Positions 44,460 to 52,716 of a DNA stretch of 64,000 nucleotides are shown here, in pieces. This DNA comes from Lysobacter sp. (GTDB lineage: Bacteria; Pseudomonadota; Gammaproteobacteria; Xanthomonadales; Xanthomonadaceae). The stretch is taken from positions 124,001 through 188,000 of the forward strand of contig SSGH01000013.1 in the NCBI GenBank assembly GCA_008015835.1. Direction: 5' to 3'. Numbering within the stretch: the stretch's first letter is position 1; each line of letters starts with the position of its first letter. The notes under the pieces were generated by a model. The model worked only from the letters and a program-made list of their open reading frames with translations, was not told the origin of the DNA and did not search any database. The position numbers and the translations under genes were made by a program.

Positions 44460-47069
44460 TCACGCGGGGGTGGCGACGGACGCGCTGACGTCGGCGTCCG
44501 CCGTGAATTTCAGTCGGAACACCAGGATCAACGCCGGCAGCAGGAACAACTCGCAGGCCAACCCCGCGAAGATCGCCAGCGCTCCGAACATGCCCACATT
44601 AGCGTTACCGACGCTTGACGACAGCATCAAGATGCTCAAGCCCAAGCCGAGGATCAAACTGCTGAAGGTAACCGCCTGGCCCACTTTCTCGACCGTGGCG
44701 CGTAGCGCGCGTTCGATGTCGCCGTCGGCGGAGACCTCATTCTGGTAGTAGCTGAGAAAGTGGATCGTATCGTCGACCGCGATGCCCACGATGATCGGCG
44801 CGATGAGGACGGTCGTGAAATCCAGCGGCATGCCGAGCAGCCCCATCAAACCGAAGGTCAACGTAGCCGGAACCGAATTGGCGATGATCGCGATCATGCC
44901 CGCGCGCAGCGACCCGAACATCAGCAACAAGACGATGCTGATCGTGATCACCGCCATGCCGAAACTCGTCAGCGAGGTCCACGACAGGTAATCGGACCCT
45001 TTCATGATCAAGCTGAACATGCCGGTGATCGTCGCTTTCGCCTCCGGATACGATCGACGCAGCGTAGCGACGGATGCGTCGATGTCGCGCTTCATGTCGG
45101 CGAAGGCGCGGTTGTATTCGTAGGATCCGGCGTTTCGCATGTACAGCGTGATATGCGCCTCGCTGTAATCGTCCGACACCATTTTGCGACGTTCCGTCGG
45201 ATTCGAGTTGTCGAACATGAACAGGGTTTGGGTCACCAATTCATTGGTCTTCGGGATGACGTACATGTCCGGCCGATCTTCGTTCAGCGTCTGGAACGAC
45301 TTTTTGACGACGTCCACCAAGGACGCCGAACGAATCACGTATTTTCCGTATTTCGCTTCGAGCGTCTTCTGCAACGCGTCGACTTCGTTCAGCACCGCCG
45401 GATCCTGAAAGGCGTATTCCGCGCCGAGGTCCAGATACACGATCATCGATTGCGAACCGATCATTTTCGTGTCGGCGGCGCGGAAATTCTCGCGAATCGG
45501 CGCGTCCTTGGGATACTGCGCGATCGGATCGGTGTCGACCTTGACCGAGAACGCGCCGTAGCAGCAGGCGAGCAACGCGATCCCCGACACCGTAAGGATG
45601 GCGTAACGCGTCCGCTCGACGAACGGGACGACCTTCACCAAACGACGCTGCATCATCGCGCCGAAATCCGGCATGATGCGCCGCAACGAAAACCCGGGAC
45701 GATCGCCCGGCGTCGGCTGCGCCTTCAACGGCCACCACAGATCGAGCATCAGCGGCAGCCAATACACGGTCAACAAGAACGCGATGGCGACGCCCACCGC
45801 GGTCATGACCCCGAAAATCTTGATCGGCGCGATCGGCGTGAACACGACCGACAGCATGCCGAGAGCGGTCGTGATCATCGTCAGGAACGACGCGCCGGCC
45901 GCGGCGCGGAACGAACGTCTGAGCGAGGTGCGATGGTCTTCGCCGTGATTGCGGTAATAGACGTAGCCGGAGAGGATGTGGATCGTATCCGCGATGCCGA
46001 TCACCAAGATCATCACCACCGTCAGAATCAGGAACGCAGTCACCGTATAGCCCAGCCATCCGGTGAAACCGATGGTCCAAACGCAGGACAGCACGACCAC
46101 GGCGAGCGGCCAGAGAACGCCGGCCACGGTGCGAAACAGCAGCCAGAGCACCACCATCATCATCGCGAGCATCCCCATGTACAGGGTGCCCATCTCTTCG
46201 AGCACGGCGACATCGTATTCGGTCGCGGCGGCGTTACCGACCGGTAGGTAGTCGAACTTCGAGGCGAACTCGGGCTTGTCGAGCGTGACCTTGATTTCGC
46301 GCATGAAGTCGTAGTACTCGGCCAAGTCCGTCGGTTTGAACCGAACCGTCTTGCGTTCCGTCTTCGACTCGTCGAACGCCATGGAGACTTCCTCGAACCC
46401 GGTTTCTTGCGCGGCATCGGCCGGCTCGGACGCGGCGTCGGGTTCGGGTTGCGGCTCTTCCAACGGCGTCGTGCCGAAATCGGTTTCGACCAGAATCGCG
46501 CCGTATTTTCCGTCTTTGGAGTAGTAGAGCCGCGGCAGCGTCTCTTGGGAATCGGCCAGCGCGCGCACGGCCTTCAGTTCCTCATCGCTGGTCGGGATAG
46601 TGTTGCCCACCAGTTGTTTCGAGATTAGGGCGTCGCCTTCGGCGCGCAGCACCGGCGCGTTCGTCAGCGCGGTGACCTTTACGATGCGCCGCATTGGCGA
46701 TTGTTCGCCCTCCTTCAGCGCGTGCTGGCGTTTGAGCAAGTCTTCTCGGATCGCCCACGCCGTTTTCAAGGACTGGTGCGAGAACACATCGCCGTCCTTC
46801 GGGCGATAGATGATGTAGAGATTATCTTCGCTTCCGAACTGAGTTCTGAACTCGTTCAGCGCGGTCAGAGTCGGGTCGTTCTGCTCGAACCATCCCTCGA
46901 TGGTCATATCGAATTTGACTTTGCCGAGCCCGACCACCGCGAACGCGGTGATGCCGACGAACAACGCCCATAGCACGAACCTGCGGCCGATGACCGCATC
47001 GGGAACCGACTCGAAGTACGATGACATCGCATTCGATGCTTTCTTGATGTATCCGGTGAGACCCGCCAT
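44460..47069 (-). CDS. MMPL/RND-family transporter
   Basis: This protein has 869 residues. The layout is the RND/MMPL repeat: one transmembrane segment near residue 30-52, a periplasmic domain to about 290, five segments to about 440, then a second single segment near 490-510, another periplasmic domain and five segments near 690-860. The core has GIADTIHILSGY and the equivalent GIAVDDTIHFLSYY, with Asp residues that carry the proton relay in this family. The size and lack of a fused adaptor fit MMPL/HpnN-type lipid exporters more than drug-efflux AcrB types. It is followed after 89 bases by the LolA-like and barrel genes. Export of the polyketide or a lipid through the envelope is the likely job. 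AGGG just before the ATG at 47069 serves as ribosome site. Confidence 0.9.
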   Translation of the reverse strand: MAGLTGYIKKASNAMSSYFESVPDAVIGRRFVLWALFVGITAFAVVGLGKVKFDMTIEGWFEQNDPTLTALNEFRTQFGSEDNLYIIYRPKDGDVFSHQSLKTAWAIREDLLKRQHALKEGEQSPMRRIVKVTALTNAPVLRAEGDALISKQLVGNTIPTSDEELKAVRALADSQETLPRLYYSKDGKYGAILVETDFGTTPLEEPQPEPDAASEPADAAQETGFEEVSMAFDESKTERKTVRFKPTDLAEYYDFMREIKVTLDKPEFASKFDYLPVGNAAATEYDVAVLEEMGTLYMGMLAMMMVVLWLLFRTVAGVLWPLAVVVLSCVWTIGFTGWLGYTVTAFLILTVVMILVIGIADTIHILSGYVYYRNHGEDHRTSLRRSFRAAAGASFLTMITTALGMLSVVFTPIAPIKIFGVMTAVGVAIAFLLTVYWLPLMLDLWWPLKAQPTPGDRPGFSLRRIMPDFGAMMQRRLVKVVPFVERTRYAILTVSGIALLACCYGAFSVKVDTDPIAQYPKDAPIRENFRAADTKMIGSQSMIVYLDLGAEYAFQDPAVLNEVDALQKTLEAKYGKYVIRSASLVDVVKKSFQTLNEDRPDMYVIPKTNELVTQTLFMFDNSNPTERRKMVSDDYSEAHITLYMRNAGSYEYNRAFADMKRDIDASVATLRRSYPEAKATITGMFSLIMKGSDYLSWTSLTSFGMAVITISIVLLLMFGSLRAGMIAIIANSVPATLTFGLMGLLGMPLDFTTVLIAPIIVGIAVDDTIHFLSYYQNEVSADGDIERALRATVEKVGQAVTFSSLILGLGLSILMLSSSVGNANVGMFGALAIFAGLACELFLLPALILVFRLKFTADADVSASVATPA

Positions 47070-47119
47070 TCGCCCTGAATCCTATGAAAACGTGATATGC
47101 CAACGCGACGTTCCGTCGA

Positions 47120-47148
47120 GCGGGACCGCCGCGGCGCGGCGGCCCCGC
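47120..47148. terminator. GC-rich intergenic hairpin after the thioesterase gene
   Basis: Arms 47120-47131 and 47137-47148 pair over 12 positions with one A/C mismatch and a five-base loop. It lies 16 bases past the stop of the thioesterase protein and before the transporter gene. There is no T-run on the minus strand, so it may slow or partly end transcription, or stabilise the upstream mRNA end, rather than act as a strong terminator. Confidence 0.35.
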
Positions 47149-47164
47149 TTCGGTGCTCCGTATG

Positions 47165-50100
47165 TCAGGCGATTCCGGCGGTTTCGCGTTTTGCGCCGGT
47201 CTTCTTGTGCGGCTTGCCGTTACCCGTCAACTTGCGCGCGATCTCGGCAGCGCCATCGGATTCGATGAGGCTGAAGTGATCGGCGTCGAGACTGTGCACG
47301 CGCAATTGCCGGTCGCCGACCAGCGCTTGCCAACCGTAATCGACCGGCGCATCCGGGTATCCGCGCGTCGCGCGGAACAGCGTCACTTCAAGCGCTCCGC
47401 GCATCTTGGGCGGCACGTAATCGACGCAGGCGCGCTCGCTCGCGGCCGCCGCATCGAAGATCGCGACGAACTGTTTCTTCGGCACGTCGAACCCTAGCCG
47501 CACGATGATTCCGTGCAAGTACTCGGCGCGTTCGCGCTCGGGCACCGCCCGCAATTTTTCGGGATCGAGAGCGAGATCGCCGCCGAGCGTCGAGACGAAG
47601 TGCGAGAAGACTTCCGCGACTTCCTGCACCGGATCCTTACCCGGCAGCAAAGGGCTGATGGTGTCCAGAAGCACGAGCGAGGCGCGCTCGCCCAAGTCGT
47701 CCACCAGGGTTCTCGCCATTTCGTAGGCGATGACGCCGCCGTTGGAATAGCCCAGCAGACGATAGGGGCCGCGCGCTTGTACGGTTCGCAGCGCGCGAAG
47801 ATTGAAATCGACGATTTCGCGAACGCTGCCGTGCGCGGCGGACGTTCCGTCCAATCCCACGGCTTCCAAGCAGTAGAACGGTTGCTTATCGCCCAAGGCG
47901 CGACTGAGTTGCTGCAGCGACAACGCGCTGCCGCCGGCGCCGGGCAACGCGAACACGGGCGGCGATCCGCCTTTCGTCTGCAGCGGAACGACGACATCTT
48001 CAGGTGCGACCTCTCGCGGGATCGCGACGACCTCGCCATCGCGCCGCGCCCTCACGGCCTCCGGCGCGGGGGCCGTGCGGGAAACCACCATCTCATCGAG
48101 AAGCTCCGCGAATTGTTCGCCGAGGTGCTCGGACAGCGAACCGATGTCGGGGTTCTTGAACAGTACGCTCGGCGAAAGATTCGTCTCCAACAAAGCGTCG
48201 GTCTTGATGATCAAATCGGCGATGCCCATCGAATCCAAGCCCAGCTCGATGAAATCGCGGTCGAGCGCGACGGCGTCCGCGGTCGCCCCGAGTCGTTTCG
48301 CCGCTTCCTGACGGAGAAACAGCGCGATCTTCTCTGCGGGTCGCAGTCGTTCCGCATCAGCGACGACCGTCTCGGAGTCGCTCGGCAGATAGAAATGCCA
48401 TTGGCCGTCTGCGGTCGACTCCGCATCGAGCGCGGTTTCGACGGGAGTTTTCGCGTCGGCGGCGTCGGCTCGCTTGTCCGACGGCGCGTCGATCTTCGCG
48501 ACCGCGACCGCCCGATCGGCGTCTTCCGAAAATTCGATGTCGACCCAGTAGCGTTCGCGTGCGAAGGGGTACGCGGGCAACGATGCCTTGCGCACGTCCG
48601 CGCCACGCCATAGCGACGCCCACGGCACGACGACGCCGTTCGCCCAGAGCATCGCGATTTGTCTCCAATTGCCGCTTTGCGCGCTCTGAACGAGCTGCGT
48701 CTGCACCATTTCGGGGGTGATCATCGCCGCGACCGAATGCTTGTCCGCGGGGTTGATGCGCGCGTGATGGATATCCCTGGACTCCAGGCCCAGCTTTTCG
48801 CGAATCCCGGTCTTCTCGACCGTCTTGAGCTTTTCCAAAAGCTCTTTCTTCGAAGCGGCCACGATCGCCAGCCGTTCGTTCATCGCTTCGCGCCCGCACT
48901 GCGACGTGAACACGATCTCTTCGAAGGAAGGCGCCGTTTCCTCGTTCGAAAGGAATTCGACGTAACGACGCACGTGCTCCTGCAACCTTTCGGCATTCTT
49001 CGCCGATAGCACGAAGAGCCGTTTCGCCGCGGGCGCGTCCGCCGCCGCTTCGTGCGACGGCAGATATTCTTCGAGCAGGATATGCACATTCGAGCCGCTG
49101 TCGGCGAAGGAATTGACGCCTGCGCGAATCGGTCCACCGGTCTCGTCGCGGATGTCGTCGAAACGCACCTGGCGGTCGGCGATGTAGAGCGTGTGCGACG
49201 GGTTGTCGATATCGATGAAGGTATTGACCTTGTTCTTCGAGATCGTGGCGGGGAACAGACCATGGCGCATCGACAGAGCGATCTTGATGACGTTCGCGAT
49301 GCCGCTGACGGATTCGACGTTGCCGATGTTGCCCTTCAGGCTGCCGAGCGCGACATGCTTGCCGGCGGCGGCGCTTTTCGCGAAGGCGCCCTTCACGCCT
49401 TCGTATTCGAAGGAGTCCGCCCATTTGGTGGCGTATCCGTCGACTTCGATGTAGCGAACGCTCTCCAACGGAACGCCCGCTTTCTGATAGCACTCGCCGA
49501 GAACGCGTGCGATCGACTCGTGCTTGATCTCGGAAATATTGCGCGCCGCGCCCCTGTAGTTCTGATGGCAGGAGCGTATGACCGCATAGATCCGATCGTT
49601 GTCGCGCTCGGCGTCCGACAGACGCTTCAACACGAGAGCGGCGACGCCCTCCCCGCGCGTGAAACCGTTGGCGTCGTCGTCGAAAACGCCGCTGCTGCCG
49701 TCCGGCGAGAGCACGCCGTACTGCGACGAGGCGACGTAGTCGCCCTCGAAAAGATTGAGCGAGACCGCGGCGGTGAGCGCGATGTCGCTTTCGCCGTTCA
49801 GCAGCGAATAGAAAGCGCGGTTGATCGCGACCGCCGAGGAGGCGCAGTTGACGTTGTACGACTCGCTCGGACCGCATAAGTCGAACACATAGGAAATTCG
49901 GCTCGACAGGTAGTACGAAGGACTGGACGAACTGAACAGCGGTCCTTTGGTGAAATCCTGATTGTTCAGACGGCGCAGATACTGTTCGTACTCGGAGTAT
50001 TCGTAACCGACGAACACGCCCGTGCGCGTCCCGGCGAGGGATTTCATGTCGATGCCGGCGTCTTCGACCGCGCGATACGACTCCTGCAGGAGCAGCCGTT

Positions 50101-50929
50101 GCTGCGGGTCCATGTTCGCCGCTTCTTCGGCCGGAATCGAGAAGAATCCGGCGTCGAAACAGTCGACATCGTCGATCAGCGCGCCCCATTTCGAAACGGT
50201 TTTGCCGGGCTGAATCTTATCGGCGTAGTGCCGATCGGCGTCCCAACGCGCCTTCGGTATTTCGCGCATGCTGGCCTTGCCGGCGACCAGATTCGCCCAG
50301 AAGGCATGATGATCGGGAGCGTCCGGCAGCCTGCAACTGATGCCGACGATGGCCACGGCAGGCGCGCGCGCCGCCTGCGGAGCATGCTGGGCGACGGTGA
50401 TGCCGTAATGGCGGAAAAGCGCGTCGGCATGATCCGAGATCAAGGTGTTCACGATTTCGTCGACCGAACCGTAGCCGCGCATCGGCAAGTCGAGCGCGTA
50501 TTTTCCTCGGATGTAGTCGAGAACGTGGCGGTATGGGTCGGCGGGCGGTACCGACGGCGTTGTCGTCGTCGCGAAGAACAACGGCTGGGCCGGCCCCGAG
50601 GGGGCCACCGCGGATTGCGCGAGCGCGGCCGGCGCGGCGGCGACAGCAGGCGCCGCCGGAACGGCTTGCGCCGGTTTGGCCTCTTGGGTGAGATTCTCGA
50701 GCAGCCCCGCCAAGCCGCGTACGGTATCGACGTTGGAGAACTGCGTCGGCGTCAAGGTGACGTCGAACTCTTTCTCGATGTTCTCCATCAACTCCATCAC
50801 GATGAGGGAGTTGATGCCGAAGGTTTCGAAATTCGCGTCGATATCCACCTTGTCGGCGGGAATCTTCAGCGTCTGCTCGATCATTCGAACGACTTCGCCG
50901 AGAATGTCGGCGTCTGCGATTCTGGACAT
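47165..50929 (-). CDS. PKS termination protein: ACP-KS0-ACP-thioesterase
   Basis: This protein has 1254 residues. An ACP at about 5-80 has Ser41 in FGINSL. A KS at about 195-620 has Cys360 in NVNCASSA, but both catalytic His are gone: HGTGT reads VDGYATK near residue 500 and NIGH reads NIGN near 535. Such a KS could accept a chain but should not condense. A second ACP has LGLDSM near Ser897. The C-terminal type I thioesterase has PGAGGSAL, the nucleophile in GYSNGG near 1061, Asp in DTISPL and His in DADHFSLIE. The start at 50929 has GGGGGAG six bases upstream and lies one base after the aminotransferase stop. The first ACP probably completes the KS-DH module at the end of the 3538-residue PKS, with the aminotransferase acting on it. 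The thioesterase then releases the finished chain. Confidence 0.92.
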   Translation of the reverse strand: MSRIADADILGEVVRMIEQTLKIPADKVDIDANFETFGINSLIVMELMENIEKEFDVTLTPTQFSNVDTVRGLAGLLENLTQEAKPAQAVPAAPAVAAAPAALAQSAVAPSGPAQPLFFATTTTPSVPPADPYRHVLDYIRGKYALDLPMRGYGSVDEIVNTLISDHADALFRHYGITVAQHAPQAARAPAVAIVGISCRLPDAPDHHAFWANLVAGKASMREIPKARWDADRHYADKIQPGKTVSKWGALIDDVDCFDAGFFSIPAEEAANMDPQQRLLLQESYRAVEDAGIDMKSLAGTRTGVFVGYEYSEYEQYLRRLNNQDFTKGPLFSSSSPSYYLSSRISYVFDLCGPSESYNVNCASSAVAINRAFYSLLNGESDIALTAAVSLNLFEGDYVASSQYGVLSPDGSSGVFDDDANGFTRGEGVAALVLKRLSDAERDNDRIYAVIRSCHQNYRGAARNISEIKHESIARVLGECYQKAGVPLESVRYIEVDGYATKWADSFEYEGVKGAFAKSAAAGKHVALGSLKGNIGNVESVSGIANVIKIALSMRHGLFPATISKNKVNTFIDIDNPSHTLYIADRQVRFDDIRDETGGPIRAGVNSFADSGSNVHILLEEYLPSHEAAADAPAAKRLFVLSAKNAERLQEHVRRYVEFLSNEETAPSFEEIVFTSQCGREAMNERLAIVAASKKELLEKLKTVEKTGIREKLGLESRDIHHARINPADKHSVAAMITPEMVQTQLVQSAQSGNWRQIAMLWANGVVVPWASLWRGADVRKASLPAYPFARERYWVDIEFSEDADRAVAVAKIDAPSDKRADAADAKTPVETALDAESTADGQWHFYLPSDSETVVADAERLRPAEKIALFLRQEAAKRLGATADAVALDRDFIELGLDSMGIADLIIKTDALLETNLSPSVLFKNPDIGSLSEHLGEQFAELLDEMVVSRTAPAPEAVRARRDGEVVAIPREVAPEDVVVPLQTKGGSPPVFALPGAGGSALSLQQLSRALGDKQPFYCLEAVGLDGTSAAHGSVREIVDFNLRALRTVQARGPYRLLGYSNGGVIAYEMARTLVDDLGERASLVLLDTISPLLPGKDPVQEVAEVFSHFVSTLGGDLALDPEKLRAVPERERAEYLHGIIVRLGFDVPKKQFVAIFDAAAASERACVDYVPPKMRGALEVTLFRATRGYPDAPVDYGWQALVGDRQLRVHSLDADHFSLIESDGAAEIARKLTGNGKPHKKTGAKRETAGIA

Positions 50930-50930
50930 A

Positions 50931-52703
50931 TCAGGCTCCCCCGCCTTTAACGTTGCCGAGATCCGCCATGATCAGCGCCTTAAGTCGCTCGATCGCGGCC
51001 GCGGTATCGGCGACCGGTGCCGCCGCTTTCGCTGCGGTTGGCGCTGCAGGCGCCTCTTTGACCGGCGCGGAGGGCGACGCCGCGACGGCGGCTTCGGGTT
51101 CGGGTTCGACCTCGGGCTCCACGAAGAAGCCCTGCGCCAGCATCGTGTCGATGGTGTTCTTCACGGCGTCGACGATCGCTTTGCAGTCGTCGTCGGAATG
51201 CGTCGTGGTCAAGAAGCAGTTCCCGGAGGTCGAGGTTTCGACCCCGTTGATCTTGAGCAGAATGAAGAATACTTCCCGAGTGAGGCCGAAGGGATCGTCG
51301 ATGACTTGGATGCGGAACAGCGAACTGAAGTACTCGACTACCATCGGGATACGATGCTGCTCGAAATAGGCGTTGATCTCGAGCGAAAGCGCCTCGGTCT
51401 TACGATTGATGTCGCCCAGCGCGCAAGTGCAGGAATGGTAATCGCAGACGCGATCGCCACACATCCGCTTCATCTCTTCGCAGATCGCCAGCGCGGCCGC
51501 TACTTTCAGCGAATTTTGGGTGTGGGTGCCGGCCATCATCGTGCGTTTGAGGCTAGGCATCGATGCGTCGTCGAAGCGCCAAGTGCCGCCGTCGACGTAA
51601 TCCATGTATTTGGCCAGTCCGCCGATCACGCCGGTGGGCATACCTCCGCCCGCGACCTTGCCGTAGGTGGCGATATCGGGCTTGACGCCATAGAAGGTCT
51701 GAACGCCCTTCGGGCCGGCGCGAAAACCCGTGATCATTTCGTCGAAGATCAGAACGATGTCCTTCTCCAGCGTCAAACGGCGCAGTTCGCGAACGAACTC
51801 CTTCGGCTGACGCGACGGGAAACGCGACTGGATCGGCTCGACCAGCACGCAAGCGATTTCGTCCGCGCGCTTTTCGATGGTTTCGATCTGGTCCATGTTG
51901 CCGTAGTCGAGAATGATCAACTGGTCGGCGAACTCCTGCAGCATGCCCAGGCCAGCCGAGATGCTTCCGCCCTTGCGGTCGCGGAACGCCAACACCGCGT
52001 CGGAGAGCCCATGATACGAGCCGTCGAACGTCACGATCTTCTTGCGACCGGTCGCGGCGCGCGCGATGCGAACCGCCCACATCAGCGATTCGGTACCGGA
52101 TTGCGCGAACACCATGCGCTCATGGCCGGTCAATTCGCAGAACATCTTCGCGGCTTGGAACAAGTCCTCGCTGTACGCCACCAGCGGATAGCCGCGATTC
52201 ATCCGATCGATGAGCGCTTTTTTCATGAATTCAGGCTGATGCCCGAACAGATTCACGCCGTTGTCGCCCGCCACATCGATGTAGCGATTTCCGTCCACGT
52301 CCCAGATGTACGGGCCGTCGGCACGGTCGTAGGTCAGTTGGAACTGCAGCGATTTCAACGGCCGCTTCAAGCCGGCCGTCTTGCGCTGATCGACGAAATA
52401 CGCTTGATGCTTCAGCGCGTTGTCTTTCGATTTCGGGACGCGTTTCTCGTACTTTTCGGTCAGATCGGCGATGTAGGCGATGTGCGATTCGCCCATGTTC
52501 AGCTCGTGCAACGATTTCAGCGTCGGCTTCGCCGACGCTCCGTCGCCTCCGACATCGTTTCCTGCCGGCAGTCGGGAACGCAGACCGGCGACGACTTCGA
52601 GCTTTTGCTCGTCGTCCAGCTCCGCGAAATGGCGCAGCGCTTCCTGTCTGTCGAACTTTTTCGTCAGGATGCTTTCGAGTACGTCTTCGACTGAAGTTGC
52701 CAT
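50931..52703 (-). CDS. Free-standing PKS-associated aminotransferase (PLP, class III)
   Basis: This protein has 590 residues. Residues about 1-45 (MATSVEDVLESILTKKFDRQ) are helical and resemble PKS docking or linker ends. Residues about 70-510 are a glutamate-1-semialdehyde-aminotransferase-like fold with FAQSGTESLMWAVR, FDEMITGFRAGPKGVQ and the PLP lysine in YGKVAGGGMP. A Pro/Ala/Glu-rich linker and a C-terminal helix (AAAIERLKALI) follow. Such enzymes inside PKS modules replace a beta-keto group with an amine on the ACP-bound chain. The gene sits exactly between a protein ending KS-DH and one starting with an ACP, so it likely supplies a separate amination step in that split module. The ATG at 52703 is set by AAGGA (52712-52716), which overlaps the upstream stop. 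The longer frame to 53162 is shadow sequence inside the PKS gene. Confidence 0.9.
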   Translation of the reverse strand: MATSVEDVLESILTKKFDRQEALRHFAELDDEQKLEVVAGLRSRLPAGNDVGGDGASAKPTLKSLHELNMGESHIAYIADLTEKYEKRVPKSKDNALKHQAYFVDQRKTAGLKRPLKSLQFQLTYDRADGPYIWDVDGNRYIDVAGDNGVNLFGHQPEFMKKALIDRMNRGYPLVAYSEDLFQAAKMFCELTGHERMVFAQSGTESLMWAVRIARAATGRKKIVTFDGSYHGLSDAVLAFRDRKGGSISAGLGMLQEFADQLIILDYGNMDQIETIEKRADEIACVLVEPIQSRFPSRQPKEFVRELRRLTLEKDIVLIFDEMITGFRAGPKGVQTFYGVKPDIATYGKVAGGGMPTGVIGGLAKYMDYVDGGTWRFDDASMPSLKRTMMAGTHTQNSLKVAAALAICEEMKRMCGDRVCDYHSCTCALGDINRKTEALSLEINAYFEQHRIPMVVEYFSSLFRIQVIDDPFGLTREVFFILLKINGVETSTSGNCFLTTTHSDDDCKAIVDAVKNTIDTMLAQGFFVEPEVEPEPEAAVAASPSAPVKEAPAAPTAAKAAAPVADTAAAIERLKALIMADLGNVKGGGA

Positions 52704-52711
52704 CGCTTTTT

Positions 52712-52716
52712 TCCTT
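52712..52716 (-). promoter_or_regulatory. Ribosome binding site AAGGA of the aminotransferase, overlapping the upstream stop
   Basis: AAGGA lies eight bases before the ATG at 52703 and shares bases with the TAA stop of the PKS gene. It sets the true aminotransferase start and implies coupled translation. Confidence 0.6.
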
